A stretch of 46,349 nucleotides of DNA, from the IMG/VR virus record IMGVR_UViG_3300024236_000007, positions 1 through 46,349 of that record; one strand, written 5' to 3'. The notes beneath the pieces were generated by a model. It saw nothing but the letters and a program-made list of their open reading frames with translations. It had not been told where the DNA came from and searched no databases. The position numbers and the translations under genes were made by a program. This document shows positions 13,857 through 21,487 of this stretch, piece by piece. Position 1 is the first letter of the stretch; each line of letters begins with the position of its first letter. The stretch is from a virus.

Positions 13857-14197
13857 AAGGCCTTATAATAGGCATATCACTTTACTTTTTAGCTCAAATC
13901 ATGGTTTGGTTTCAGACCAACAGTCAATTTATATGGCCATGGGCTAAAAACAATCCTTTAATAATTTCAATGGTTTTTGGAGGATTTACAACATACATAT
14001 TTATTCTTGGAACAAAATTTGTTGCTGCTCATTATGGTGGTTTAGTATGGCCAGGAAGATTCATAGGTTTTTCAGCAGGAATGTTAGTTTTTGCTGCTCT
14101 TACTTGGTTTATCTTAGGAGAAGCTATAAATTTAAAAACAATAATAAGTTTGATTTTAACGACGCTTCTGATATTAATTCAATTATTTTGGAAATAA
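13853..14197 (+). CDS. Four-helix membrane protein, unknown (114 aa)
   Basis: Four hydrophobic segments at about 3-18, 35-53, 65-88 and 92-112. The last pair (GFSAGMLVFAALTWFILGEA and a Leu/Ile-rich helix) looks like half of a small transporter of the EamA/SMR type, but no signature is convincing. The start is a TTG overlapping the RNase HII stop (TTGA). This is inferred from the hydrophobic frame, and a later ATG (13901) is possible. The stop lies inside the loop of cassette copy 3. Confidence 0.75.
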   Translation: MKGLIIGISLYFLAQIMVWFQTNSQFIWPWAKNNPLIISMVFGGFTTYIFILGTKFVAAHYGGLVWPGRFIGFSAGMLVFAALTWFILGEAINLKTIISLILTTLLILIQLFWK

Positions 14198-14199
14198 AT

Positions 14200-14248
14200 C
14201 ACTCCAGATTTTTTTATGTCGTTTTTTATTCTTATATTTATACTATAA
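14200..14248 (+). repeat. 49-bp terminator-promoter cassette, copy 3
   Basis: Same order as copies 1 and 2, ending TTATATTTATACTATAA (14232-14248), 20 nt before ATG 14269. The left stem arm is degenerate: only TTTTGGA (about 14185-14191) can pair with TCCAGAT, so the terminator is weaker here. Confidence 0.8.
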
Positions 14249-14268
14249 CAAATTAAAACTAAGAAAAA

Positions 14269-14442
14269 ATGCCAATAATTGAACCGCCAAAAACATTGAA
14301 AGATTTTGAAAAAGTATTAGAATCTATCATAGAATTACAAAACAACCCGTGGGTTGATATTACTATGTATGATAATTTACTTGAAAAAGAGTACCAAGTA
14401 AGGAAAAAGATTAAAGAATTAAAAAAAGACTTAAATTCTTAA
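14269..14442 (+). CDS. Small helical ORF, unknown (57 aa)
   Basis: Starts MPIIEPPKTLKDFEKVLESI and ends IKELKKDLNS. It is helical and charged with no membrane segment. It begins 20 nt after the cassette promoter and ends one base before the next ATG, so it heads the small-gene operon 14269-16448. No family is recognised. Homologues should share the conserved NNPWVDITMYDNLLEKEYQV middle if the frame is real. Confidence 0.7.
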   Translation: MPIIEPPKTLKDFEKVLESIIELQNNPWVDITMYDNLLEKEYQVRKKIKELKKDLNS

Positions 14443-14443
14443 T

Positions 14444-14710
14444 ATGACAGTAAAAGAACAAAGAGAAATAATGTTTCAAGAAATAGAGAAACATTTTATG
14501 GTAAAAGATTTTTTAGAATCTATAGAAGCAAACGTTAAATCTCCTGGAGAAAAAGAGTTAGACATGCTTTGGAGATGGTTCATTAAAAGAAAGCAATCTT
14601 CTCGAGTAATTTTTAAAGGACAGTCTATAACTAGAATTCATTTAGCAATGTTTATTAAACACAGATATAATGATAGTTGGTATATGGACTTTCAAAAAAC
14701 TAAAGCATAA
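14444..14710 (+). CDS. Unknown small protein (88 aa)
   Basis: A soluble, basic, mostly helical protein. Residues 40-60 (LDMLWRWFIKRKQSSRVIFK) are Trp- and Lys/Arg-rich and could contact nucleic acid. The stop overlaps the next start (TAATG). No known family. Confidence 0.7.
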   Translation: MTVKEQREIMFQEIEKHFMVKDFLESIEANVKSPGEKELDMLWRWFIKRKQSSRVIFKGQSITRIHLAMFIKHRYNDSWYMDFQKTKA

Positions 14711-14937
14711 TGGCAGAATCAAAACCACCAATTGTTGTAGTTTATAAAAAAAGCGAAAGAGCTAATAAAAAATACATGACAGTTATTTACAATAGACATG
14801 TAGATGATGTCATCACTAAAAAAAGAAAACCCTTGATAGACAACAACTTTGTAATAGAAGACGTTGGAGTAGGCACATTCTTTATTGAGGAATACATGAA
14901 ACAACATAAATTAAATAAATATAATAAAATAAAGTAA
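14710..14937 (+). CDS. Unknown small protein (75 aa)
   Basis: Beta-prone N-terminal half (PPIVVVYKKSERANKKYMTV) and a helical end (EEYMKQHKLNKYNKIK), basic overall. It is coupled to the previous gene by overlap and sits 2 bp before the next. The opposite-strand frame here is a shadow. No recognised family. Confidence 0.7.
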   Translation: MAESKPPIVVVYKKSERANKKYMTVIYNRHVDDVITKKRKPLIDNNFVIEDVGVGTFFIEEYMKQHKLNKYNKIK

Positions 14938-14939
14938 CT

Positions 14940-15248
14940 ATGACGAAAGAGAGCGATTTAAAGTATTTAAACCATTTACACCACTTATTAGAAGAAACTA
15001 TTGAAAATTTAGAATCTGTAAAAAATGCTAAAAAAGATTTTATTAAAGAACAAGAGATATCATGGACTAGAAAAGGTTCTAGAACAGAAGGTCTTGCTAG
15101 GTTTAAAACTTTTGTAGAAAAAAACCCAGATTCAGAATCTGCTAAAAGACTTAAAGACTTTGAAAAAAGACAAAGACACTTAGTTAAAGAAATAGATCGC
15201 CAAAAAAACTACATAGACGATTTTTCATCTAAAAAACAATTATCTTAA
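14940..15248 (+). CDS. Coiled-coil protein, unknown (102 aa)
   Basis: Two helical stretches (YLNHLHHLLEETIENLESVK and RLKDFEKRQRHLVKEIDRQK) around a basic segment SWTRKGSRTEGLARFK. It is likely a dimeric coiled coil. No membrane segment and no enzyme motif. Confidence 0.72.
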   Translation: MTKESDLKYLNHLHHLLEETIENLESVKNAKKDFIKEQEISWTRKGSRTEGLARFKTFVEKNPDSESAKRLKDFEKRQRHLVKEIDRQKNYIDDFSSKKQLS

Positions 15249-15250
15249 TT

Positions 15251-15484
15251 ATGATTTTCAATTCAATATTTTTATACATAACTCTAGGCATTGTGTTTAA
15301 TTTATTCATAGACGCATTGACTTGGTTTTTTTTTAAATATGGTTACCTAGACATAAAAGTCGATTCTCATGTTCCATGGGACACTCGCACAAAAATCATG
15401 GTGACTTTTACATGGCCAGCAGTTGTACTATTTCTTGTATGGACTGTATTTATTAACCCACCAAAAATAGAAGATAATGAGTAA
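15251..15484 (+). CDS. Small inner-membrane protein, two helices (77 aa)
   Basis: Two membrane helices at about 3-25 (IFLYITLGIVFNLFIDALTW) and 48-68 (IMVTFTWPAVVLFLVWTVF) with a charged loop between them. The C-terminus is acidic. It overlaps the UV endonuclease gene by 8 bp. The fold suggests a small membrane-remodelling or lysis-timing protein, but there is no specific evidence. Confidence 0.72.
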   Translation: MIFNSIFLYITLGIVFNLFIDALTWFFFKYGYLDIKVDSHVPWDTRTKIMVTFTWPAVVLFLVWTVFINPPKIEDNE

Positions 15485-16448
15485 CGTAAATTTAGGATAT
15501 TGTTGCATAAACCTTACGCTTGGAGAAAAAGGCATCAAAGTCGGTAGAAGTATGATTAAAAAGACTTTTAATGAAAAAGGACTTGAATATGCAGGCGAAC
15601 TTGCATTACATAACATCAGAGACCTTATTGAAATTATTAAATGGAATAATGCAAATGGTGTAAAGTTGTACAGAATGTCAAGCAATATGTTTCCATGGAT
15701 GTCTGAATACGAACTTAAAGACCTTCCAACTTATTACAGAATAAGAAATTTGTTGATGGGTGCCGGCCATATCGCTAAAAAAGGTGGACAAAGAATCACA
15801 TTCCATCCAGGTCATTTTTGCGTTATAGCAAGCCTGAACCCTAATGTTGTTAAAAAATCTATGAAAGAACTTAACCAACATGGTGAAATTATGGACTTAA
15901 TGGGTTTTCCTAGAACACACGCTTATCCAATAAATGTACATATTAACAGTGCACAAGGAGGAAAAGAAGATGCTATGAAAAGATTTTGCGATTCATTCAT
16001 AATGCTAGATGAATCTGTTAAAAAGCGACTAGTCGTAGAAAATGATGACAAAAAAGCACAATACAGTGTTAAAGACCTTAAAGAAGGAATTTCAGATGTT
16101 GTTGGTTGTCCAGTCATGTTTGACTATCACCATCATTGGTGCTATGAAGACCCAATGCCAGTAAAAGAAGCGTTTGAACTTGCACGTTCTACTTGGCCAG
16201 AAGGAATTAAACAATGTACTCACTACAGTTCTTGTAAAAAAATTCATGAAGATAATAGCGTTATGAATCGAGCACACGCTGATTATATTTACGAAAATAT
16301 TCCTACTTTTGGATATGATGTTGATATTGAATTGGAGGCAAAGGCAAAAGAGCTTGCATTGATAGAATATCAAAGAAATGAATTTCCAATGTCAATATCT
16401 TCAATAGACCCTATGTTAGTAGACCAATATCCTGTTGTGAGACCTTAA
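15477..16448 (+). CDS. uvsE: UV-damage endonuclease UvsE/UVDE (323 aa)
   Basis: A TIM-barrel nuclease of the UVDE family. Metal and damage-site motifs are in order: YRMSSN at 65-70, FHPG at 109-112, NVHIN at 153-157, VEND at 187-190, DYHHHW at 216-221 and HADY at 267-270. DVDIELEAKAKELAL closes the barrel. UVDE nicks 5' to UV photoproducts and starts an excision-repair route independent of UvrABC. In surface-water phages it would protect DNA from sunlight, a role T4 gives to DenV. The start overlaps the membrane-protein gene by 8 bp. The start codon is supported by the N-terminal NLGYCCIN strand. Confidence 0.93.
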   Translation: MSNVNLGYCCINLTLGEKGIKVGRSMIKKTFNEKGLEYAGELALHNIRDLIEIIKWNNANGVKLYRMSSNMFPWMSEYELKDLPTYYRIRNLLMGAGHIAKKGGQRITFHPGHFCVIASLNPNVVKKSMKELNQHGEIMDLMGFPRTHAYPINVHINSAQGGKEDAMKRFCDSFIMLDESVKKRLVVENDDKKAQYSVKDLKEGISDVVGCPVMFDYHHHWCYEDPMPVKEAFELARSTWPEGIKQCTHYSSCKKIHEDNSVMNRAHADYIYENIPTFGYDVDIELEAKAKELALIEYQRNEFPMSISSIDPMLVDQYPVVRP

Positions 16449-16470
16449 AAATATTAATATATTATAAAGG

Positions 16471-16478
16471 ATATATAA
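16471..16478 (+). promoter_or_regulatory. Putative phage promoter, ATATATAA type
   Basis: GGATATATAATATC with 27 nt to ATG 16506. It fills the 57-bp gap after the UV endonuclease gene. A run of A/T-rich repeats precedes it. Confidence 0.5.
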
Positions 16479-16505
16479 TATCTAAACGTAAAAATAAATA
16501 ATAAA

Positions 16506-17084
16506 ATGGAAGGTACTAACACAAAAGTATTATCGTTTGAAGAATATTCATCTAGAAATTCTAAAGAGACTACGGAAACTGAAGAAGTTATAGACGATGT
16601 TGAATCTGCTGAAGAAGTAGAAGAAACTGAAGAAGCGGAGGAAGAATCTGCCGAGGAGGTGATCGACGACGATGATGACAGCGATGACGATGACGACGAT
16701 GATGACGATGATGATGAAGATATTTCAGAAACTGTTGCAGAAATGATGGAATCAGTAAAAGAAATGATGAAATCTGAAGCAAAGGCTTATGAAAGCGATG
16801 ACTATGATGAGCACACTGTTGAATCTTATTTAAAAGAAAATGCGGCCTTAATTGGTGGAGTTGCAGCAAAGGCATTAGAAGAAATGAAAGAAGCTGATGA
16901 AACATACACTAAAGAAGCCTATGAAGCTACATGTAATTCTTTAAAAGAAGCTTATGCTAAAAAATTAGACGAGGCATGCGAGGCTTATAAAGCAGAAGGA
17001 ACTGAAATAAAAGAACCTCAATCTGAAGAAAATGAACCACATACAGAAGATGGAGCAAAACCTTTAGATGATACAGAAGATTAA
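16506..17084 (+). CDS. Highly acidic protein with Asp tract (192 aa)
   Basis: The N-terminus KVLSFEEYSSRNS resembles the short FE-type tag of 6127 and 10396. Residues 20-75 are almost wholly acidic, with an Asp run near 54-70 coded by GAC/GAT repeats (about 16665-16722). The C-terminal 110 residues are helical and Ala/Glu-rich (AEMMESVKEMMKSEAKAYES, EACEAYKAEGTEIKE). T4-type prohead core and scaffold proteins have this composition, as do DNA-mimic proteins. I cannot choose between these. It is flanked by its own promoter and a terminator, so it is a separate transcription unit. Confidence 0.75.
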   Translation: MEGTNTKVLSFEEYSSRNSKETTETEEVIDDVESAEEVEETEEAEEESAEEVIDDDDDSDDDDDDDDDDDEDISETVAEMMESVKEMMKSEAKAYESDDYDEHTVESYLKENAALIGGVAAKALEEMKEADETYTKEAYEATCNSLKEAYAKKLDEACEAYKAEGTEIKEPQSEENEPHTEDGAKPLDDTED

Positions 17085-17113
17085 AACTTACAACTGTCAA
17101 TAAACAAATAAAG

Positions 17114-17145
17114 AGCTAGCTATATAAATTATAGTTAGCTTTTTT
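17114..17145 (+). terminator. Terminator after the acidic-protein gene
   Basis: Stem AGCTAGCTATA / TATAGTTAGCT (11 bp, one G-T pair) around TAAAT, followed by six T. Confidence 0.9.
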
Positions 17146-17158
17146 AATGTAAAAAATT

Positions 17159-17674
17159 ATGCCAAAATTAGAAATCAATAAAGTATATATGAAAGTAGCC
17201 TATCAGTTCGCTAAATGCAGCTATGCTGAAAGGAGACAGGTTGGAGCCGTTATTGTAAAAGACGGACAGATAATTAGTTTTGGTTATAACGGTACACCAA
17301 ATGGATTCGACAATGATTGCGAAGAAATTCAAACTAGACTTGTCGATAACCCAGATCATTTACAAGTATTAATCGATAAAGGATATGAATGTAAAGATGG
17401 TTGTTGTTCTAAACAAGTAACTAAAAAAGAAGTTCTACATGCCGAATCTAATGCTATCACAAAGGTGGCCCAAACTACGATAAGTTCGACAGGGGCGGCG
17501 CTATATGTCACTACCTCTCCCTGTTTTGACTGTTCAAAACTGATAATACAATCAGGAATTACAAAGGTATATTGGACTGAAGCATATAGAGACCTATCAG
17601 GTATAGAACTATTAAAAAAAGCAAATATAGAAGTAGAAAGAATTCATCCTAAAGATTTAAACATTAATGAGTAA
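17159..17674 (+). CDS. dCMP deaminase (171 aa)
   Basis: A zinc-dependent cytidine-deaminase fold. The active-site HAE is at 94-96 (VLHAESNAI) and the second zinc motif PCFDC at 121-125. The N-terminal SYAERRQVGAVIVKDGQII and the NGTPNGFDNDCE segment are the deoxycytidylate deaminase signature. It makes dUMP from dCMP, which supplies thymidylate synthesis, and is usually allosterically controlled by dCTP/dTTP. A Cys cluster near 78-83 (CKDGCC) may hold a second zinc, as in T4 Cd. It overlaps the helicase start by 8 bp. Confidence 0.95.
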   Translation: MPKLEINKVYMKVAYQFAKCSYAERRQVGAVIVKDGQIISFGYNGTPNGFDNDCEEIQTRLVDNPDHLQVLIDKGYECKDGCCSKQVTKKEVLHAESNAITKVAQTTISSTGAALYVTTSPCFDCSKLIIQSGITKVYWTEAYRDLSGIELLKKANIEVERIHPKDLNINE

Positions 17675-19478
17675 TATAAAAGAGATAATAGACAATGCAC
17701 TAGATAAGAAACTATTTGGTAAAGACTTTAAATTTAGAACTAACCAAAGAGAAACTATAGAAGCAATATGCGATTTATATCTCAAAGACCAAGAAAGTAC
17801 TGTAATACTAGATGCTCCTACAGGTACAGGTAAATCTATAATAGCCTTATGGTCTTCATACGTATTAAAAGAATTAGGAAATTCAGGATATTTACTAACC
17901 TCCGACAAATCACTTCAAGACCAGTACGAAAAAGACATAATTGGGTTCAAAACTGGATGGGCTTCAGTACGTGGTATCGATAATTACACTTGTGACTTAA
18001 ACGGACTTTCTTATAGTATGGGAGAGTGCAAGATGAGAGGTTACAGTATGAAACAGTCTTTGGCCCTTCAGTGTTCATCCACCTGTGGATATATTATTGG
18101 TCGCCAAAAAGCAATCCATAGTCCCGTTACTTTAGCAAACTACAGTTGGTGGCTAATACAACAGAATTATGTTAATCTTAAGATTGCGCAGCATCAGGCA
18201 AGTTTAGAGAAATCCAATACTGGGCCGAAGGCCCTTGATACTAGCATAGATTTGGATGAATATGATAATTTTTTTCCGTTTCGTAAACGGGACTTTGCTT
18301 TCTTTGATGAAGCTCATAAAGTAGACGAAATAGTGCAGCAACATTTTTCTCCAATTTTGAAAAAATTTCCCCTTTTTTCAACGGTAGATTTGATTGACTT
18401 CTTGATTTCAGAGGGCATAAGAACTTCAACAGCTGGAAGGGCATACATTGAAGGTCTAATAGATGACATCTTGTTTGAGAAGACTAATGAAGGAATGTTC
18501 TTTAAATTAAATAAACTCAAGACATTCTTAAGTGGTGTTCTCTCAAAAAGAAAAGATTTGCAAAAAGTAAGTAGGCATAAATTTGGAAGAAATGTTGATA
18601 AACCACTTCCTAAAAAATGGAACAAGGCTTTTAAACATTTTGACTACATAAAAGATGTTCATTGCAAATTAGAAGACTATTTAGAAATAATAGAAAAAGA
18701 AGGGCTTCAATCAATGCTCTTTAGTAAAAATATCCAAGAAGGTGAAATAAAGTTGATGTGTCTTAGTGAGGCAGCAATGATTAGAAAACATCTACATCAG
18801 AGAGCAGGCTTTAAGGTATTTATGTCAGCAACAATTGGAGACCCTAAAACCTATATTAAAGTTATGGGTATAGAAAATGCTAACGTCATTAAACTATCAA
18901 ACGACTTTAATTATGAGAAGTCACCTATTATATTTGTTAATAGATTTAAGATGTCAATGCAACATAAAGAGAAAAGTCTTCCTGAAGCGATTAAGATACT
19001 AGATCAGATACTAAGTAAACATAAGGACCAGAGAGGACTTATCCACACAGGTAGCTACGAGTTTACGCAATATATAAAACAACACTCAAATCATATTAGA
19101 AGAATTATAGAATATAAGAATTCTTCTGAGAAAGAAGACGCATTAATAAAGTTTAAGAAGGGTGTTAATGGTATAATTATGGGGCCCTCTATTTTAGAAG
19201 GACTAGATTTTAATGATGAATCGTGTAGATTTCAAATATTCTTTAAAATACCGTTTCCTTCATTGGGAGACCCTTTAACGATTGCAAAAATGAAAGGTTC
19301 TCCAGGGTGGTATGATTGGAAAACTGGAGTTACAATAGAACAGGGCATTGGTAGATCTGTTAGGAATTCTAAAGATTGGGCAATTACCTACATATTAGAT
19401 GCCTGTTTTAATAATATAATGCATAAAACCGATTTTTTATCAGAAGATTTAAAGAATCGTATTAAAGTAATAAAGTAA
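17667..19478 (+). CDS. SF2 helicase of the XPD/DinG type, probable Fe-S helicase (603 aa)
   Basis: Motif I is APTGTGKS (50-57), motif II is DEAH (214-217) and motif VI is QGIGRSVR (559-566). Between motifs I and II lie C109, C121, C136 and C140, the arrangement (C-x11-C-x14-C-x3-C) expected for the 4Fe-4S domain of XPD/DinG helicases. These enzymes unwind DNA 5' to 3' and act in repair or at R-loops. The length is near that of archaeal XPD (about 550-620). It is cotranscribed with the deaminase by overlap. A role in phage replication or recombination is inferred. Confidence 0.9.
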   Translation: MSNIKEIIDNALDKKLFGKDFKFRTNQRETIEAICDLYLKDQESTVILDAPTGTGKSIIALWSSYVLKELGNSGYLLTSDKSLQDQYEKDIIGFKTGWASVRGIDNYTCDLNGLSYSMGECKMRGYSMKQSLALQCSSTCGYIIGRQKAIHSPVTLANYSWWLIQQNYVNLKIAQHQASLEKSNTGPKALDTSIDLDEYDNFFPFRKRDFAFFDEAHKVDEIVQQHFSPILKKFPLFSTVDLIDFLISEGIRTSTAGRAYIEGLIDDILFEKTNEGMFFKLNKLKTFLSGVLSKRKDLQKVSRHKFGRNVDKPLPKKWNKAFKHFDYIKDVHCKLEDYLEIIEKEGLQSMLFSKNIQEGEIKLMCLSEAAMIRKHLHQRAGFKVFMSATIGDPKTYIKVMGIENANVIKLSNDFNYEKSPIIFVNRFKMSMQHKEKSLPEAIKILDQILSKHKDQRGLIHTGSYEFTQYIKQHSNHIRRIIEYKNSSEKEDALIKFKKGVNGIIMGPSILEGLDFNDESCRFQIFFKIPFPSLGDPLTIAKMKGSPGWYDWKTGVTIEQGIGRSVRNSKDWAITYILDACFNNIMHKTDFLSEDLKNRIKVIK

Positions 19479-19495
19479 TAATATAATATAGTAAT

Positions 19496-19693
19496 ATGAG
19501 TATAAGAAGATACAGAGTAGAAAGTCTTGATTTTGTTAAAAAACAATATGAAAAATGGGGTAGAGAGAAATTCTTTAACCATTATGTAAAAGGAGATGCT
19601 TTTATAGGCAATAAAGAAGGAATAGACTTTATTGACGAGGTTTTAAAAGAAAACATCGAAGGTTGGATAGTTAGAGATGAAAACGAAGACTAA
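19496..19693 (+). CDS. Unknown small protein (65 aa)
   Basis: A helical, charged protein (SLDFVKKQYEKWGREKFFNH then DEVLKENIEGWIV). It follows the helicase by 17 bp, and the AT-rich gap there carries no clear promoter motif. No family recognised. Confidence 0.7.
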   Translation: MSIRRYRVESLDFVKKQYEKWGREKFFNHYVKGDAFIGNKEGIDFIDEVLKENIEGWIVRDENED

Positions 19694-19704
19694 ATAAATG
19701 TGAT

Positions 19705-20352
19705 ATGGGTTTCCTAAAGAAACTTTTTGGAAAAACTAAATATAAAGTTAAAAATAGAACAATGACAGAACAAGTTGAAGAACAAGTCGATAGTAAAATA
19801 TATGTTTGGACAAAATCTGAGCGTGCTGGTAAAATAGTAGTAGAAGATTCTACACGAGACGGCTGGTTATATTTTACAGATGGGTCTAGAATAAACCCTA
19901 AATTAGTTAATGAGTTTTTACAATTATGTGAAAATATGGATGAAGCTGAAGAGAATTCAAGCATATTAAGTGCAAGCGCTACAGAACCTCAAAAACCAAC
20001 ATCACCTCCAAGTCAAATGATAAAAGAAGTTGAAAGCCCAAATAAAATCAGTAGGCAGGTCCATGTAACCGGTGATAACCCGCAATATGTAAACGAAGAA
20101 GAGACTGCTGCTAGTAGTAGCTCTATTATATCGAGTATAGTTTCCAAGCTAAGTAAAAAGAAAAAGACAAATTTTGAAATTAAAATAGGAGTTAACGTTC
20201 CTGGAAAAACAGTGTTTAATGCTTTAAAAGAAGAATTAGGAGAAGAAGAACTTTTAGAAGGACTAGACTATCATGTAGAAAATCAAATAAATAATATAAT
20301 CGAAGATATTAAAAATCAAGTAAAAACCCAAATATCAAAAACTTATGAGTAA
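19705..20352 (+). CDS. Unknown protein with folded ends and disordered middle (215 aa)
   Basis: Starts MGFLKKLFGKTKYKVKN, a Lys- and Phe-rich amphipathic helix such as those that bind membranes. Residues 30-75 are a compact domain (YVWTKSERAGKIVVED, then LYFTDGSRINPKLVNEF). Residues 85-155 are low-complexity Ser/Pro/Glu. Residues 160-215 form a second helical domain. It overlaps the next gene by 8 bp. No family recognised. Its place before the tail module suggests a virion or assembly role, but this is not shown. Confidence 0.75.
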   Translation: MGFLKKLFGKTKYKVKNRTMTEQVEEQVDSKIYVWTKSERAGKIVVEDSTRDGWLYFTDGSRINPKLVNEFLQLCENMDEAEENSSILSASATEPQKPTSPPSQMIKEVESPNKISRQVHVTGDNPQYVNEEETAASSSSIISSIVSKLSKKKKTNFEIKIGVNVPGKTVFNALKEELGEEELLEGLDYHVENQINNIIEDIKNQVKTQISKTYE

Positions 20353-20713
20353 TAGAAGAGAAAAGAGAAGAATGTTTAAGCAATTAGGGATACTTAAAAA
20401 ATTAAGTAAACTACAATTCATGGACCCTACTAAAGTTGAGTTTAGAAAAAGAAATAGAGCTGAGGGAAAAGCAAAACATGAGAAAATGGTTGAAGAATTA
20501 GAAAATGCAAGATATGAAAGATTAGAGCATTTGTCAGCAGCATATTTGGCTAAAATGAAAGAAGAAGGTTATAATACTAAAGAGCTTACATTATTAGAGG
20601 AAGCATTCGCTTTAAAGTCTGTAAAAACTGAAACTTATAGAGCAGATAGAAAAAAAGCAAAAGAATTAGAAACTGAAGCTTTAGCTTCTATGGAAAATAG
20701 AAATAAAAAGTAA
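20345..20713 (+). CDS. Basic helical protein, unknown (122 aa)
   Basis: Strongly basic N-terminus (RREKRRMFKQLGILKKLSKL), then an almost continuous charged helix to the end. Coupled by overlap with both neighbours (shared A of TAATG with the next gene). A nucleic-acid or scaffold role is possible, with no direct evidence. Confidence 0.75.
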   Translation: MSNRREKRRMFKQLGILKKLSKLQFMDPTKVEFRKRNRAEGKAKHEKMVEELENARYERLEHLSAAYLAKMKEEGYNTKELTLLEEAFALKSVKTETYRADRKKAKELETEALASMENRNKK

Positions 20714-21057
20714 TGATTAACATCAACATAGAATTAGCAAATAACGGAGTTATTAAAATTGTTGAAGACGATAATATTAACGGTGCTGGTGAAGTATTTA
20801 CTACCAGCACTGTATATCCTTTTGAAGATGATCCGGAATTTAAAAATAGATTAAAATTCATAAATGATATTTGTTTAGATGTTGGTTTAGAAAAAGGTAG
20901 TGATTTAGACCCTAAAAAATTAGAAGTTAAAGTTACTCCAAAACCTAAAAAAATAGAAGAATTAACGGCAGTAGAATTAAAAGCTAGAATAACTAGCGCT
21001 GAAAGACTTCTTGATAGGTATAAAAAACAACTTACCAAATATGAAGTTAAAAGTTGA
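20713..21057 (+). CDS. Unknown protein with C-terminal helix (114 aa)
   Basis: Beta-prone N-terminal half (NIELANNGVIKIVEDDNING, then a Thr-rich strand), a Pro-rich hinge (KVTPKPKKIEEL) and a C-terminal coiled coil (VELKARITSAERLLDRYKK). It overlaps the next gene. No recognised family. Confidence 0.75.
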   Translation: MININIELANNGVIKIVEDDNINGAGEVFTTSTVYPFEDDPEFKNRLKFINDICLDVGLEKGSDLDPKKLEVKVTPKPKKIEELTAVELKARITSAERLLDRYKKQLTKYEVKS

Positions 21058-21487
21058 TTGCATCTGGTGCAAAAATAAAACACAGTTCAATAAACTTGCT
21101 AAAGAAATAAGAAAGCAAGATGATTTTGACAAAACAAAAACCCAAATAATTTCTTATAACGAAGTCTGTGATAGGTTATCTAAAAGTGACCCATTTGGAC
21201 ACGTTCCTTCTGATACTTTGATTTCTTTACAAATACAGAAGATGATAAGAAACTTAATTGAAAAAAACAAAAAATCAGAAACTTATCAAGAGGAAGACAC
21301 TGCGTCTATCACGTATCTCTTAAAAAACTTAGATAAAGATAATGTATTAAATTTTAAAAACTTTCTATCTGATATCTCAGGTGGTTTAGAATTTGATTTA
21401 GTAGTTATTAGTAGAGAAGATAATTTAGACCCTTCTGTATTAAGTAAGTTTGATAACGTTAAGTTTTTAGATAATGATCAGGCATAA
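21041..21487 (+). CDS. Unknown protein (148 aa)
   Basis: I take ATG 21041 (MKLKVDCIWCKNKTQFNK) rather than the TTG ten codons upstream, because the first residues are a hydrophobic strand ending in CxxC. The CxxC is the only notable motif. The rest is helical with an Asp-rich end (FDLVVISREDNLDPS). It overlaps the gene before by 17 bp and the next by 14 bp. It may be a small assembly factor, as it leads into the tail module. Confidence 0.72.
   Translation: MKLKVDCIWCKNKTQFNKLAKEIRKQDDFDKTKTQIISYNEVCDRLSKSDPFGHVPSDTLISLQIQKMIRNLIEKNKKSETYQEEDTASITYLLKNLDKDNVLNFKNFLSDISGGLEFDLVVISREDNLDPSVLSKFDNVKFLDNDQA

Noticed and set aside
16588-16905. Minus-strand 105-residue His/Arg-rich frame
   Set aside because: It is the antisense of the Asp/Glu tract and has no start context.
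17667-19478. T4 UvsW or Dda equivalent
   Set aside because: The motif order and the four Cys between motifs I and II fit XPD/DinG better.
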